DNA from: Nocardia sp. SYP-A9097
Lineage (GTDB): Bacteria; Actinomycetota; Actinomycetes; Mycobacteriales; Mycobacteriaceae
Reading direction: 5' to 3'
NCBI RefSeq assembly: GCF_009649815.1
Contig: NZ_WJIC01000004.1
Span: forward strand, 1-64,000
DNA length: 64,000 nt
This document shows, piece after piece, positions 20,092-27,833 of the stretch (positions within the stretch are counted from its first letter, which is position 1; every line of letters starts with the position of its first letter). A program made the translations under genes and the position numbers. Below the pieces are notes generated by a model. That model saw only the letters and a list, made by a program, of their open reading frames with translations, was not told where the DNA came from and did no database searches.

Positions 20092-20586
20092 TCAACCCGC
20101 CGCGACCGGCGCGGTGACAGCGTCCGTGAGCCGCACCAGATCGGCGGGCGCGAGCTCGATCTCCAGCCCGCGCTTACCCGCACTGCACAGCACCCGATCG
20201 AAATCCAGCGCCGATTCGTCGATCACGGTGGGCAGCCGCTTCTTCTGCCCCAATGGCGAAATCCCGCCCAGCACATAGCCTGTCGTGCGCTCGGCCTTCG
20301 CCTTGTCCGCCATCGTGGCCTTCCCGCCACCCAGTGCCCCGGCCGCCGCCTTGAGTGAGAGCTTCGCCGGAACCGGCAGCACCGCCACCGCCAGCCCACC
20401 CGAGCCGAGCTCGATCACCAGCGTCTTGAAGATCTGCCTCGCGACCAATCCCAGCTCTTCGGCGAGCGCGTCCACCGCCTCCGCACCATACGAATCACTG
20501 CGCGGGTCATGCGAATACGCGTGCACCCGGTGCTCCACCTTCGCCTGCACCAGTGCCTTGATCGCCGGAGTTGAAGCAGAAGCCAT
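20092..20586 (-). CDS. ybaK: YbaK-type Cys-tRNA(Pro)/aminoacyl-tRNA deacylase
   Basis: YbaK domain proteins hydrolyse mischarged tRNA such as Cys-tRNA(Pro). The 164-residue product starts [19 protein letters not shown] and has the family blocks [10 protein letters not shown] (with the catalytic Lys), [36 protein letters not shown], here split as [17 protein letters not shown], and [20 protein letters not shown]. The ATG at 20586 fits the normal length; the frame runs on through an upstream repeat without meaning. It diverges from sigH, as do YbaK remnants near Rv3224 in M. tuberculosis as recalled. Confidence 0.92.
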   Translation of the reverse strand: MASASTPAIKALVQAKVEHRVHAYSHDPRSDSYGAEAVDALAEELGLVARQIFKTLVIELGSGGLAVAVLPVPAKLSLKAAAGALGGGKATMADKAKAERTTGYVLGGISPLGQKKRLPTVIDESALDFDRVLCSAGKRGLEIELAPADLVRLTDAVTAPVAAG

Positions 20587-20626
20587 GGTCGCCACCCTAT
20601 TTGGGCCGGGGACCTGGACGCGAATG

Positions 20627-20690
20627 CTTTTGGGGTTCGGGGCGGAGCCCCCGGGACCTAGCGTCAGCGCCCCTTCTTTCCGCTCTCGGG
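20627..20690 (+). repeat. Dispersed hairpin repeat, family 2, copy 3
   Basis: TTTTGGGGTTCGGGGCGGAG, CCCCCGGGACCTAGCGTCAGC and TTTCCGCTCTC match the copy at 5364-5430 (inverted). Its right edge overlaps the -35 of the SigH-type promoter. Confidence 0.75.
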
Positions 20691-20714
20691 AACATGCCGA
20701 TCTATCGGCCTGTT
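20688..20714 (+). promoter_or_regulatory. SigH/SigR-type promoter of sigH (autoregulation)
   Basis: GGGAAC (20688-20693), an 18-base spacer and GTT (20712-20714) match the known thiol-stress sigma consensus GGAAY-N18-GTT. Transcription would begin near 20721, so this promoter can produce only transcripts that include the long GTG start at 20786. A housekeeping-like -10 TAGATT (20907-20912) lies before the short start at 20942. Confidence 0.7.
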
Positions 20715-20785
20715 GCACGCCATACGCGTCACGCGAAAGCCGAAAGCTCGCAGTGCGCGAGGTAATCATCACGAAGGAGGAATCG

Positions 20786-21649
20786 GTGACCGTTCTGGTC
20801 GAAGAACGCCCGGTGCGGATGCTGATGCACATCCCCGCTGATGCCATGGGCATCCCAGCGGACGTCGCTCGCCCTGCCGGTTTCCCGGCGCTCGCCCCGC
20901 TCGCGGTAGATTCAACTGCTACGGCGATCGAAGGGAACAGCGTGACGAGCGACGACGATAAGGTCGGTCGCCTGCCCGATGACGACTCGCAAACTGACGA
21001 GGCCATCGACGGCGGCGACACCAACGACGGCGAAACCCGTGTCCGCAGCACGGAAACCACCGAGGAACTGAGCCGCCGATTCGAGCGCGACGCACTGCCG
21101 CTGCTCGATCAGCTGTACGGCGCGGCCCTGCGCATGACCCGCAACCCGGCCGATGCCGAGGATCTGGTCCAGGAGACCTTCGCCAAGGCGTACCAGGGCT
21201 TCCGCTCCTTCCGCGAGGGCACCAACCTGCGCGCATGGCTGTACCGCATCCTCACCAATACCTACATCAACTCGTATCGGAAGAAGCAGCGCCAGCCCGC
21301 GCAGTATCCGACGGACGAGATCACCGACTGGCAGCTCGCCGCCACCGCCGAACACACCTCGCAGGGTTTGCGCTCCGCCGAGATGGAGGCTTTGGAGGCG
21401 CTACCGGACGATGAGATCAAGCGCGCTCTACAGGAACTTCCCGAGGAATTCCGGATGGCGGTCTACTACGCCGACGTGGAGGGCTTCCCCTACAAGGAAA
21501 TCGCCGAGATCATGGGAACCCCCATCGGCACTGTCATGTCCCGCCTGCACCGAGGCCGTAAGCAGCTCAAGGGCCTGCTCGCGGATGTGGCGCGCGAGCG
21601 CGGATTCAACCGGTCGGGCAATGACGCGCGTCAGGAGGTCACCCAGTGA
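20786..21649 (+). CDS. sigH: Thiol/oxidative-stress ECF sigma factor SigH, long form
   Basis: SigH (SigR in Streptomyces) directs RNA polymerase to thioredoxin, mycothiol and proteolysis genes during thiol oxidation and is held by RshA. The core has sigma region 2 ([20 protein letters not shown], then [20 protein letters not shown]) and region 4 ([20 protein letters not shown], then [20 protein letters not shown]). GTG 20786 has an ideal AAGGAGG 5 bases upstream and gives 287 residues; GTG 20942 (GAAGGGAAC upstream) gives the usual 235-residue form. Both are in frame, so two forms differing by 52 N-terminal residues are likely. The stop overlaps the rshA start as GTGA. Confidence 0.93.
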   Translation: MTVLVEERPVRMLMHIPADAMGIPADVARPAGFPALAPLAVDSTATAIEGNSVTSDDDKVGRLPDDDSQTDEAIDGGDTNDGETRVRSTETTEELSRRFERDALPLLDQLYGAALRMTRNPADAEDLVQETFAKAYQGFRSFREGTNLRAWLYRILTNTYINSYRKKQRQPAQYPTDEITDWQLAATAEHTSQGLRSAEMEALEALPDDEIKRALQELPEEFRMAVYYADVEGFPYKEIAEIMGTPIGTVMSRLHRGRKQLKGLLADVARERGFNRSGNDARQEVTQ

Positions 21650-21921
21650 GCGACGAGATGGATATGGACTGCACGGCGGTACTCGCCGACGTCTGGCTGC
21701 TCCTGGACAACGAGTGCGACGAGACCATCAAGGCTCGGCTGCGGGAGCACATCAACCGCTGCTCGCCGTGCATCGAGGCCTACGGCCTCGAGGAGAAGCT
21801 CAAGTCGCTACTGAACCGCAAGTGCGGCGGTGAACGCGCCCCCGACTCCCTGCGCGCCCGCCTCACCATGGAGATCCGGACAACTTTCACTCAGGTCGAG
21901 ACGAGCATCGAACCGCAATAG
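21646..21921 (+). CDS. rshA: Mycothiol-system anti-sigma factor RshA (zinc-binding ZAS)
   Basis: This 91-residue redox-switched anti-sigma factor binds SigH when reduced and releases it when its Cys pair oxidises. The ZAS motif is His35-x3-Cys39-x2-Cys42 (HINRCSPC), and Cys9 and Cys24 are further candidates for zinc or disulphide. The GTG at 21646 overlaps the sigH stop, so translation is coupled and the two are made in balanced amounts, as for Rv3223c-Rv3221A in M. tuberculosis. Confidence 0.94.
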   Translation: MSDEMDMDCTAVLADVWLLLDNECDETIKARLREHINRCSPCIEAYGLEEKLKSLLNRKCGGERAPDSLRARLTMEIRTTFTQVETSIEPQ

Positions 21922-22085
21922 ACAACTCGCGTCTTCGGGCGGGACAACTGATTTCGCGAGCTTCGGGGTAACTCCTGGGGTACCCCCAAAATCGGTGTCC
22001 CGCCCCGCCCGCACCACGCGTCCCCAGCGGCCAACGGCTCCCAGGCCGTGCGCTGAAGTCGCGGAGAGGCGGGACAGAAATAGCA

Positions 22086-22121
22086 TGAGCGGCACACTTC
22101 GTCGAGAAGTGATGCCGCTCA
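22086..22121. terminator. Long hairpin between convergent rshA and bL37 genes
   Basis: TGAGCGGCA-CACTTC and GAAGTG-A-TGCCGCTCA pair over 15 base pairs with one bulged base and a GTCGA loop. It can end transcription from both sides. Confidence 0.7.
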
Positions 22122-22146
22122 GTGCATTTCGAGCTAGAAAACCAGC

Positions 22147-22221
22147 TCAGGCGTTTGGCCTCTTGCCGTGATTGGCTGCGTTCTTCTTGCGGCCACGCTT
22201 CTTACGTCCACGCTTACCCAT
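22147..22221 (-). CDS. 50S ribosomal protein bL37 (24 residues)
   Basis: The minus strand encodes MGKRGRKKRGRKKNAANHGK followed by RPNA and a stop, 24 residues. This matches the actinobacterial small ribosomal protein bL37 (Aurkaip1/COX24-like), known from mycobacterial ribosome structures to be this short and basic. The ATG at 22221 has GGGAGA 8 bases upstream. It lies divergent from the biotinyl protein gene and convergent with rshA. Confidence 0.92.
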   Translation of the reverse strand: MGKRGRKKRGRKKNAANHGKRPNA

Positions 22222-22311
22222 AGGTAGTCTCCCTTCTGATTGAAGACCATTCTTTCACGTGTGGTTGGCTGTACCTTCATCGGATCGGGCCAAAGCGAAC
22301 CAAGGGGCAAC

Positions 22312-22533
22312 ATGGCTGAGGAAGTACTCGCGGAGATGGTGTCCACCGTCTACCAGATCGTCGCCAGTGTTGGCGATCAGGTGAAGGAGGGCGACACCCT
22401 GGTGATCCTCGAGTCGATGAAGATGGAGATCCCGGTCGTGGCCGAGGCCGAGGGCACCGTGGCATCCATCAACGTCAAGCCCGGCGATGTAATCCAGAAG
22501 GACGACCTGATCGCGGTCATCAACTCTGCCTAA
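22312..22533 (+). CDS. Biotin/lipoyl-attachment single-domain protein (TB7.3-like)
   Basis: The 73-residue protein is a free-standing biotinyl carrier domain. The attachment motif is ESMKMEIPV with Lys37 as the modified residue, and the fold ends GDVIQKDDLIAVINS. It matches M. tuberculosis TB7.3 (Rv3221c) in length and position. ATG 22312 has AAGGGG upstream. Which carboxylase, if any, uses it is unknown; it is not next to carboxylase genes. Confidence 0.92.
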   Translation: MAEEVLAEMVSTVYQIVASVGDQVKEGDTLVILESMKMEIPVVAEAEGTVASINVKPGDVIQKDDLIAVINSA

Positions 22534-22656
22534 TTTGCCCTCCGCTTCGCTCCGGGCGGGTTCGCGGCCCTGAGAGTCCGGAACCTTCGCTCCCTCCGCT
22601 CCTCCGCTTCGCTCCCCGCTCCACTCAGTCCAGAACCCGGACGGGCCGCGAACCTT
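22533..22656 (+). repeat. Dispersed intergenic repeat, family 1, copy C
   Basis: This copy has TTTGCCCTCCGCTTCGCTCC, GGGCGGGTTCGCGGCCCTG, a core GAGTCCGGAACCTTC and an end CAGAACCCGGACGGGCCGCG. GTCCGGAAC and the GTCCAGAACCCGGAC segment, and GTTCGCGGCCC/GGGCCGCGAAC, make nested inverted repeats. It begins at the TB7.3 stop codon and ends about 50 bases before pdtaS. Confidence 0.82.
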
Positions 22657-22707
22657 TGTAGGCGTGGGAAGATACCCGTGTTGTGGGGATCTGAGGAGCG
22701 TGGGTGA

Positions 22708-24222
22708 ATGTCGACACTGAGCGATCTACTGGCTGAGCACACCGATCTACCGGGTGCGGCAGTCGATCATCTGCAGCGGGTGGTGGGGGACTGGCAGCTG
22801 CTGGCGGACCTGTCGTTCGCCGATCTGCATCTGTGGGTGGGCACCGGGCCGATAGCCGATGGCGCGGATGTGGTGTGCGTTGCGCAGTGCCGCCCCACCA
22901 CCGCGCCCACCGTGCATCCGGAGGATCTGGTCGGTTCGCTGGCGACCAAAGAGGCGTATCCGCAGATCTTCGAGGCGCTACTGACCGGCGATATCGTCCG
23001 CGTGGATACCGATTCCGAGGTGGCGGGCGTCTACCACCCGCATCCGGTGCACGCGATTCGCGAGGCGATTCCGGTGCGCGTCGGCGACGATGTGATCGCC
23101 ATTCTCGGCCGCGATACCGATGTGCAGCGCCGAAAGATGCGCTCCAGCTTGGAGATCGCGTACATGGCGTGCGCGGACGATCTCTGCCAGATGGTCGCGG
23201 ACGGCACCTTCCCCGCGCTGGAGGATCGCACCGGAGCGCACTCCAGTCCGCGCGCCGGTGACGGTTTCATCCGTCTCGATACCGACGGCATCGTGGTGTA
23301 CGCCAGCCCGAACGCGCTCTCGGCCTATCACCGCATGGGTTTGCAGAACGATTTGGTCGGACAGGATCTGGCATTGACCACCCGTTCACTCATCACCGAT
23401 CCGTTCGACGCGCAGGAAGTCGTCGGTGATATCCAAGCCGCGCTGGCCGGAAAGGCCGGGCGCAGAATGGAAGTCGAGGCGCGCGGCGCGACCGTGCTCT
23501 TGCGCACATTGGTGCTGCGCCCGGGTGGTGAACTCGCCGGCGCGGCCGTACTGGTGCGCGATGTCACCGAGGTGAAGCGCCGCGATCGCGCTCTGCTGTC
23601 CAAGGACGCGACCATTCGCGAGATCCACCATCGGGTGAAGAACAACCTGCAAACGGTTGCTGCCCTGTTGCGGTTGCAGGCTCGTCGCACCGAGAACGAA
23701 GAGGCCAGATTGGCTCTCACGGAATCGGTTCGACGCGTCACCTCCATTGCCTCTGTGCACGAAATGCTCTCGATGTCGGTGGACGAGGAGGTCGATCTCG
23801 ATGAGGTCGTGGATCGCCTCTTGCCGATAATGGCCGATGTCGCTACGGTGCACACCGCTCGCATAAAGGTCCGTCGCGCAGGCTCTTTGGGCGTCTTCTC
23901 CGCCGAACGCGCGACCCCGCTGGTCATGGTTCTCACCGAATTGGTCCAGAACGCAATTGAACACGCCTTCGACGCCGGCGAAAACGGAACCGTCACCATC
24001 CGCTCCGAGCGCTCCGCCCGCTGGCTCGATGTGATCATCAGCGATGACGGCCGCGGCCTCCCCGACGGCTTCAGCCTGGAAGCCTCCGACCGCCTCGGCC
24101 TGCAAATCGTCCGAACCCTGGTAACCGCCGAATTGGGCGGCTCCATCGGCCTGCACCCGGGCGCGGACATAGGAACAGATGCCGTCCTTCGCGTCCCCCT
24201 GGGCCGCCGTTCAGCCCGCTAG
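22708..24222 (+). CDS. pdtaS: Sensor histidine kinase PdtaS
   Basis: PdtaS (Rv3220c type) is a soluble HWE/HisKA_2-class kinase that phosphorylates the RNA-binding antiterminator PdtaR. The 504-residue protein has an N-terminal GAF-like domain (1-150), a PAS-like domain (about 180-285), the phosphoacceptor block REIHHRVKNNLQTVAALL (His307/His308) and an ATPase domain with TELVQNAIEHAF (N box) and ISDDGRGLPDGF (G box). No membrane segment is seen, so it senses a cytoplasmic signal. pdtaR is not in the window. GAGGAGCG precedes the ATG. Confidence 0.93.
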   Translation: MSTLSDLLAEHTDLPGAAVDHLQRVVGDWQLLADLSFADLHLWVGTGPIADGADVVCVAQCRPTTAPTVHPEDLVGSLATKEAYPQIFEALLTGDIVRVDTDSEVAGVYHPHPVHAIREAIPVRVGDDVIAILGRDTDVQRRKMRSSLEIAYMACADDLCQMVADGTFPALEDRTGAHSSPRAGDGFIRLDTDGIVVYASPNALSAYHRMGLQNDLVGQDLALTTRSLITDPFDAQEVVGDIQAALAGKAGRRMEVEARGATVLLRTLVLRPGGELAGAAVLVRDVTEVKRRDRALLSKDATIREIHHRVKNNLQTVAALLRLQARRTENEEARLALTESVRRVTSIASVHEMLSMSVDEEVDLDEVVDRLLPIMADVATVHTARIKVRRAGSLGVFSAERATPLVMVLTELVQNAIEHAFDAGENGTVTIRSERSARWLDVIISDDGRGLPDGFSLEASDRLGLQIVRTLVTAELGGSIGLHPGADIGTDAVLRVPLGRRSAR

Positions 24223-24248
24223 AAACCTGCACACCCGCGCCATTCCAA

Positions 24249-24279
24249 GAGGGTCTCACCATTCCTGGTGAGGCCCTCT
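24249..24279 (+). terminator. Terminator after pdtaS
   Basis: GAGGGTCTCACC and GGTGAGGCCCTC form a 12-bp stem with one mismatch around an ATTCCT loop, 27 bases after the stop. Confidence 0.8.
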
Positions 24280-24376
24280 CGCAATTTCCGCATAAGCAAA
24301 TCCCGCTCAACGGAATTTGTTCTTGCAGGGCTCGCGCATTCGAACCGGGGTTCGGCGGCGTGGCCCGCGAGTTGCG

Positions 24377-24418
24377 TTTGGGGGTTCGGGGCGAAGCCCC
24401 CGAGAGTTACGAGAGTTG
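24377..24418 (+). repeat. Dispersed hairpin repeat, family 2, copy 4
   Basis: TTTGGGGGTTCGGGGCGAAG then CCCCCGAGAGTTACGAGAGTT, nearly identical to copy 2, between convergent pdtaS and whiB1. Confidence 0.8.
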
Positions 24419-24432
24419 TCCTGAACACACTG

Positions 24433-24460
24433 AAGCCCGGCACCTTTGTGGTGCCGGGCT
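24433..24460 (-). terminator. Terminator after whiB1
   Basis: AGCCCGGCACC and GGTGCCGGGCT pair perfectly over 11 bases with a TTTGT-type loop. It lies downstream of the minus-strand whiB1 gene. Confidence 0.8.
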
Positions 24461-24518
24461 GAATTGCGCTACGGCCGTAAAGCCTGCGGCCTTAGCGCTA
24501 TACGTCGTCTACGTGCTG

Positions 24519-24773
24519 TTAGACGACGGTGCGAGTACGTGTGCGAGCGTTGCGACGCTTCAGCGCACGACGTTCGTCTTCGCTCATCCCACCCCACACG
24601 CCTGCATCCTGGCCGGACTTCAGGGCCCAGGACAGGCAATCGGCGGTGACCGGGCAGCGAGCGCAGACCAGCTTGGCATCGGCAATCTGCGCGAGCGCGG
24701 GACCACTGTTACCCACCGGGAAGAACAGCTCGGGGTCCTCGTCGCGACAGATGGCCTTGTGGCGCCAGTCCAT
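24519..24773 (-). CDS. whiB1: WhiB1 iron-sulphur transcription factor
   Basis: WhiB1 carries a nitric-oxide-sensitive [4Fe-4S] cluster, binds the primary sigma factor and is essential in mycobacteria. The 84-residue protein has the four cluster Cys residues (Cys9, Cys37, Cys40, Cys46), the GVWGG turn (58-62) and a basic C-terminus (RRALKRRNARTRTRT). Length and order beside pdtaS match Rv3219. The ATG at 24773 has an AGGAG site upstream. A CRP-like site lies ~95 bases upstream. Confidence 0.96.
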   Translation of the reverse strand: MDWRHKAICRDEDPELFFPVGNSGPALAQIADAKLVCARCPVTADCLSWALKSGQDAGVWGGMSEDERRALKRRNARTRTRTVV

Positions 24774-24867
24774 TCCTCTGCTCCTTTGCTAGGGCGAGCG
24801 CATGGCTCTGCCCCTCGGGTTTGTGGTCCGTTCACTTGTGCGACTCGAATGTTTCCGCACGGTTGCT

Positions 24868-24883
24868 TGTGAATGCTTTCACG
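24868..24883. promoter_or_regulatory. CRP/Cmr-like cAMP receptor protein site upstream of whiB1
   Basis: TGTGA-ATGCTT-TCACG matches the consensus TGTGA-N6-TCACA at 9 of 10 positions. M. tuberculosis whiB1 is known to be controlled by the CRP homologue Rv3676, so the site is in the expected place. Confidence 0.65.
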
Positions 24884-25031
24884 AACACCGTAGATGTCAA
24901 TAGATACCTGGTGCACCGTGGGGAAGCCCACACTGTAAGACCCCTACTATGCGGGCCTGCCGCACCATTTCTACTCGGTCGAGCGGGTTTTCGCAGCGCA
25001 ACCGCAAGGTTTCTCTCGTGTGTCCCGCCGG

Positions 25032-25970
25032 TCAGGGCTTCGGCGCGACCACATCGAGGATATCCGGTGCGGCTGTGAAATTCACCATGTTGCGCCGGCC
25101 AATGAAGTCACCATCGATTTGCAGTCCGATCGGCTCGGCGGCCTCGACGCGCACCGACGGGACGTCGTCTTCGCGAAACAATTTGTGTCCCTTGGGATTT
25201 CCGTCGCTCGCCAGCAACTGGCGGGCAATCAGCAGGGTGGGTACGAGGCCCATGGTGCGCATGGCAAACACTCCGAGACCGGATTCGAACGCGGTCCCGG
25301 GGTTGGTACGCACGGGCGTGTTGTCGAGGTACGTCCACGGACTGGTGTTGGTCACGAATGCGTAATGGACATCTGTGACCGGTTCGTGACCCGGAATCTC
25401 CAAGCGCACCTGGGGAAGACTGCGCGCGGCCTTGAAGAACTGCTTCACCGTGGTGCGCAGATACCGTGCGGGAGTAGCGGCTTTGCCGTTCGCGCGCTTG
25501 CTGTCGATCGCCTCGCACACATCGGCGTCGAGGCCGACGCCCGCGCTGAAGCAGAACCAGCGGTCCTCGGCCAGGCCGAGCCCGATACGCCGATCCCCTT
25601 CCGCCGCCAGCAGATCGATCAATTGATTGGTGGCGGTCACCGGATCCTGTTCGATACCGAGTGAGCGCGCGAACACATTCGCCGAACCGCCGGGAATCAC
25701 GCCGAGCCGCGGCAGCCATTCGCGCTGCGGTTCGTGCGGTAGCGGCAGGAAGCCGTTGACGGTCTCGTTCACGGTGCCGTCGCCGCCGTGCACCACGATC
25801 AGATCCATCCGGGTGTCCGCGGCCCAGCGCGCGAGTTCGGCCGCGTGTCCGCGATGTTCGGTGTGTGCGACCGTCAGCTGTGTGCGGCTCTCCAATGCGT
25901 GGGCGAGCAGATCGCGCGTGGCCGGGGTGGTGGAGGTGGCATTGGGGTTCACGATCAGCAGCGTCCGCAC
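25032..25970 (-). CDS. Diacylglycerol/lipid kinase family protein (Rv3218-like)
   Basis: This 312-residue lipid kinase-family protein phosphorylates a lipid such as diacylglycerol or a sphingoid-like substrate with ATP. It has VRTLLIVNPNATS at the start, the catalytic glycine loop VHGGDGTVNETVNG, and GVIPGGSANVFARSLGI, then the C-terminal lobe with LQIDGDF. The GTG at 25970 fits the family N-terminus; the longer frame to 26093 would overlap the divergent gene. It is divergent from the membrane protein gene at 26111. Confidence 0.88.
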   Translation of the reverse strand: MRTLLIVNPNATSTTPATRDLLAHALESRTQLTVAHTEHRGHAAELARWAADTRMDLIVVHGGDGTVNETVNGFLPLPHEPQREWLPRLGVIPGGSANVFARSLGIEQDPVTATNQLIDLLAAEGDRRIGLGLAEDRWFCFSAGVGLDADVCEAIDSKRANGKAATPARYLRTTVKQFFKAARSLPQVRLEIPGHEPVTDVHYAFVTNTSPWTYLDNTPVRTNPGTAFESGLGVFAMRTMGLVPTLLIARQLLASDGNPKGHKLFREDDVPSVRVEAAEPIGLQIDGDFIGRRNMVNFTAAPDILDVVAPKP

Positions 25971-26110
25971 CCTAGGCAGCCTACTGAGGTCCGGGTCATG
26001 CGTCCGCTTCGAGTCGCGAGTACGGGAGTTGTTGTGGCGGGCCGCGATCGGAATCACACCGTGCGGGCGGCCGCGCGAGCATCCACGACGCACGGTCGTA
26101 GGCTGGGCGG

Positions 26111-26545
26111 GTGGCTGAGCAGAACTCCGGCGAGAACAAGGCGAGCGCGAGCGAAGTCGTGCCGAATACGGTGCGCGGGGCGGGTGCGCTGGTGACCCTC
26201 GAGGGTGCGCTGGGCATGGTGGCTGTGATCGTGCTGCTGGTGACTGGCCTGACCGGTTCCGCGCAGAGCGCCAAGAACAGCTATCTCACCGCCGGTTACG
26301 GGGTGATCGTGGGTGGCGCGGTGCTCGCGGCGGGTATCGGCCTGCTGCGCGGGCGGCGCTGGGGCCGGGCAATCGCGGTGATCACGCAGCTGCTGTTGCT
26401 CGGGGTGGCCTGGTACATGGTCACCTCGGATCGCTGGGATCTGGCGGTGCCGTTCGGGGCGGTTTCGCTCGGTGCTCTGGTGTTGCTGTTCGCCCCGGCC
26501 TCCAATCGATGGATGGCGGCCGGGTACGACACGTCGCCGGAGTAG
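26111..26545 (+). CDS. Four-helix membrane protein (Rv3217c-like)
   Basis: The 144-residue protein has a polar N-terminus (1-20) followed by about four hydrophobic segments (ALGMVAVIVLLVTGL, YGVIVGGAVLAAGIGLL, AIAVITQLLLLGVAWYMV, VPFGAVSLGALVLLFA). Its place next to the lipid kinase and GNAT genes matches Rv3217c. No function is known. GTG 26111 is the start. Confidence 0.75.
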   Translation: MAEQNSGENKASASEVVPNTVRGAGALVTLEGALGMVAVIVLLVTGLTGSAQSAKNSYLTAGYGVIVGGAVLAAGIGLLRGRRWGRAIAVITQLLLLGVAWYMVTSDRWDLAVPFGAVSLGALVLLFAPASNRWMAAGYDTSPE

Positions 26546-26629
26546 GTGTTGTCAGCCGGGTATTGAACCCGGCTGATTGCCTCGTAGAGCGCTTTTGGAC
26601 GGCTGACCTACCCCTGATTCCGGATCGGG

Positions 26630-27115
26630 TCAGTCGTCGGCGTGCGCGGCCAATCGGGTGAGCGCGCCACCTGCCAGGCGGTAGTCGGTCCATTCGTCCT
26701 GTGCCACAGCGCCGATGGACCGGTAGAAGTTGATGGACGGTTCGTTCCAGTCCAGCACCGACCAGTCGACGCGCGCGTACCCCTGCTCGACGGCCTCGCG
26801 GGCCAGTGCCGCGAGCAGATCCCGGCCGAGGCCCAGGCCCCGTGTCTCCGGCTTGACGTACAGGTCCTCGAGATAGATCCCGTGCACGCCGGTCCAGGTG
26901 CTGTAGTTCAGGAACCAGATGGCGCAACCGACCACACCCATTTCGCCGGGGCCCTCGGCCACGTGCGCGAAGACCGCCGGATGCTCGGCGAAGAGCGCGG
27001 ATTCGAGCTGCTCCTCGGTGAGCGTGCACTCGTCGCGCAGTTTCTCGTATTCGGCGAGGTCGTAGACGAGTCCCACCAGGGCCGGGATATCGGCGGGTGT
27101 GGCGCGGCGAATCAT
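26630..27115 (-). CDS. GNAT-family N-acetyltransferase (Rv3216-like)
   Basis: The 161-residue protein has the GNAT fold: IRRATPADIPALVGLVYDLA at the start, motif A EDLYVKPETRGLGLGRDLLA (acetyl-CoA loop, R-x-x-G-x-G) and WSVLDWNEPSINFYRSIGA. It acetylates an unknown amine; the sequence is closest to the diamine/thialysine acetyltransferase subgroup. The ATG at 27115 overlaps the phosphatase stop (ATGA), so they are one operon. Confidence 0.88.
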   Translation of the reverse strand: MIRRATPADIPALVGLVYDLAEYEKLRDECTLTEEQLESALFAEHPAVFAHVAEGPGEMGVVGCAIWFLNYSTWTGVHGIYLEDLYVKPETRGLGLGRDLLAALAREAVEQGYARVDWSVLDWNEPSINFYRSIGAVAQDEWTDYRLAGGALTRLAAHADD

Positions 27116-27732
27116 CGATCAGTCCCTTCGAGCTGCTGAACCAGGTTGTGCGCGAGCACGGTTCGAGCCTGGTAGTCGTACCCGAGCACGGTAGTGGCGG
27201 CGGTGGACAGGAAGAACCGCCGCCCCTCGACCACCTCGAACTCGGCCCAGCGGGCGATCAGGACGCGGGAGAAGTGGCCGTGCCCGACCAGCACCACATC
27301 GCGGGTCGAGAGTTCGGGAATGACCGTTGCGAGAACGTGATCGGCGCGTTTGCGTACCTGTGCGGCGGTTTCGCCTTCGGGAGTGAAGCTGGTCCAGATG
27401 GTCCACTCGGGTGCCATCTGCTGGATTTCCAGGGTGGTGAGTCCCTCGTATTCGCCGTAATCCCATTCGACCAGATCGTCGTCGATATGAACGCCGGTCA
27501 ATCCGGCCAATTCGGCGGTGCGCAGGGCACGCCTGCGGGGACTGCTGAATACCAGTGGATCGCGCAGGCCGAGCCCGGCCAGCAATTTCCCGGCGGCGAG
27601 GGCCTGCTCCTCCCCGGCGGGTGTCAGCGGAATATCGGTGCGCCCGGTATGGCGGCGCGCGGCCGACCACTCCGTCTCACCGTGTCGAAGCAATATCAGC
27701 CGATTTTCGGGTGCGGACACGTACTCGATCAT
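27112..27732 (-). CDS. Histidine-phosphatase family acid phosphatase (Rv3214/gpm2-like)
   Basis: This 206-residue member of the histidine phosphatase superfamily has the catalytic RHGETEW block (phospho-His), SSPRRRALRTAEL, EWDYGEYEGLT and the second His in VLVGHGHFSRVL. M. tuberculosis Rv3214, annotated gpm2, acts as an acid phosphatase rather than a mutase, and the same is likely here. ATG 27732 is used; a TTG three codons upstream is possible. It is the third gene of a minus-strand run rhlE - PQQ protein - phosphatase - GNAT. Confidence 0.88.
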   Translation of the reverse strand: MIEYVSAPENRLILLRHGETEWSAARRHTGRTDIPLTPAGEEQALAAGKLLAGLGLRDPLVFSSPRRRALRTAELAGLTGVHIDDDLVEWDYGEYEGLTTLEIQQMAPEWTIWTSFTPEGETAAQVRKRADHVLATVIPELSTRDVVLVGHGHFSRVLIARWAEFEVVEGRRFFLSTAATTVLGYDYQARTVLAHNLVQQLEGTDR

Positions 27733-27833
27733 GCCCGACAATCCTCGCGACTCGGTCCGCGGCGCAGGAAAATGCTCCGGTGGCGGGCGGAACCGTTTCG
27801 AGCAGGCCGCGACGGCGGGGGAGCGGTTTCGGG

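Noticed and set aside
24821..24838. Second CRP-like site TGTGG-TCCGT-TCACT before whiB1
   Set aside because: The spacer is five instead of six and two positions differ, so it is too weak to list as a feature.
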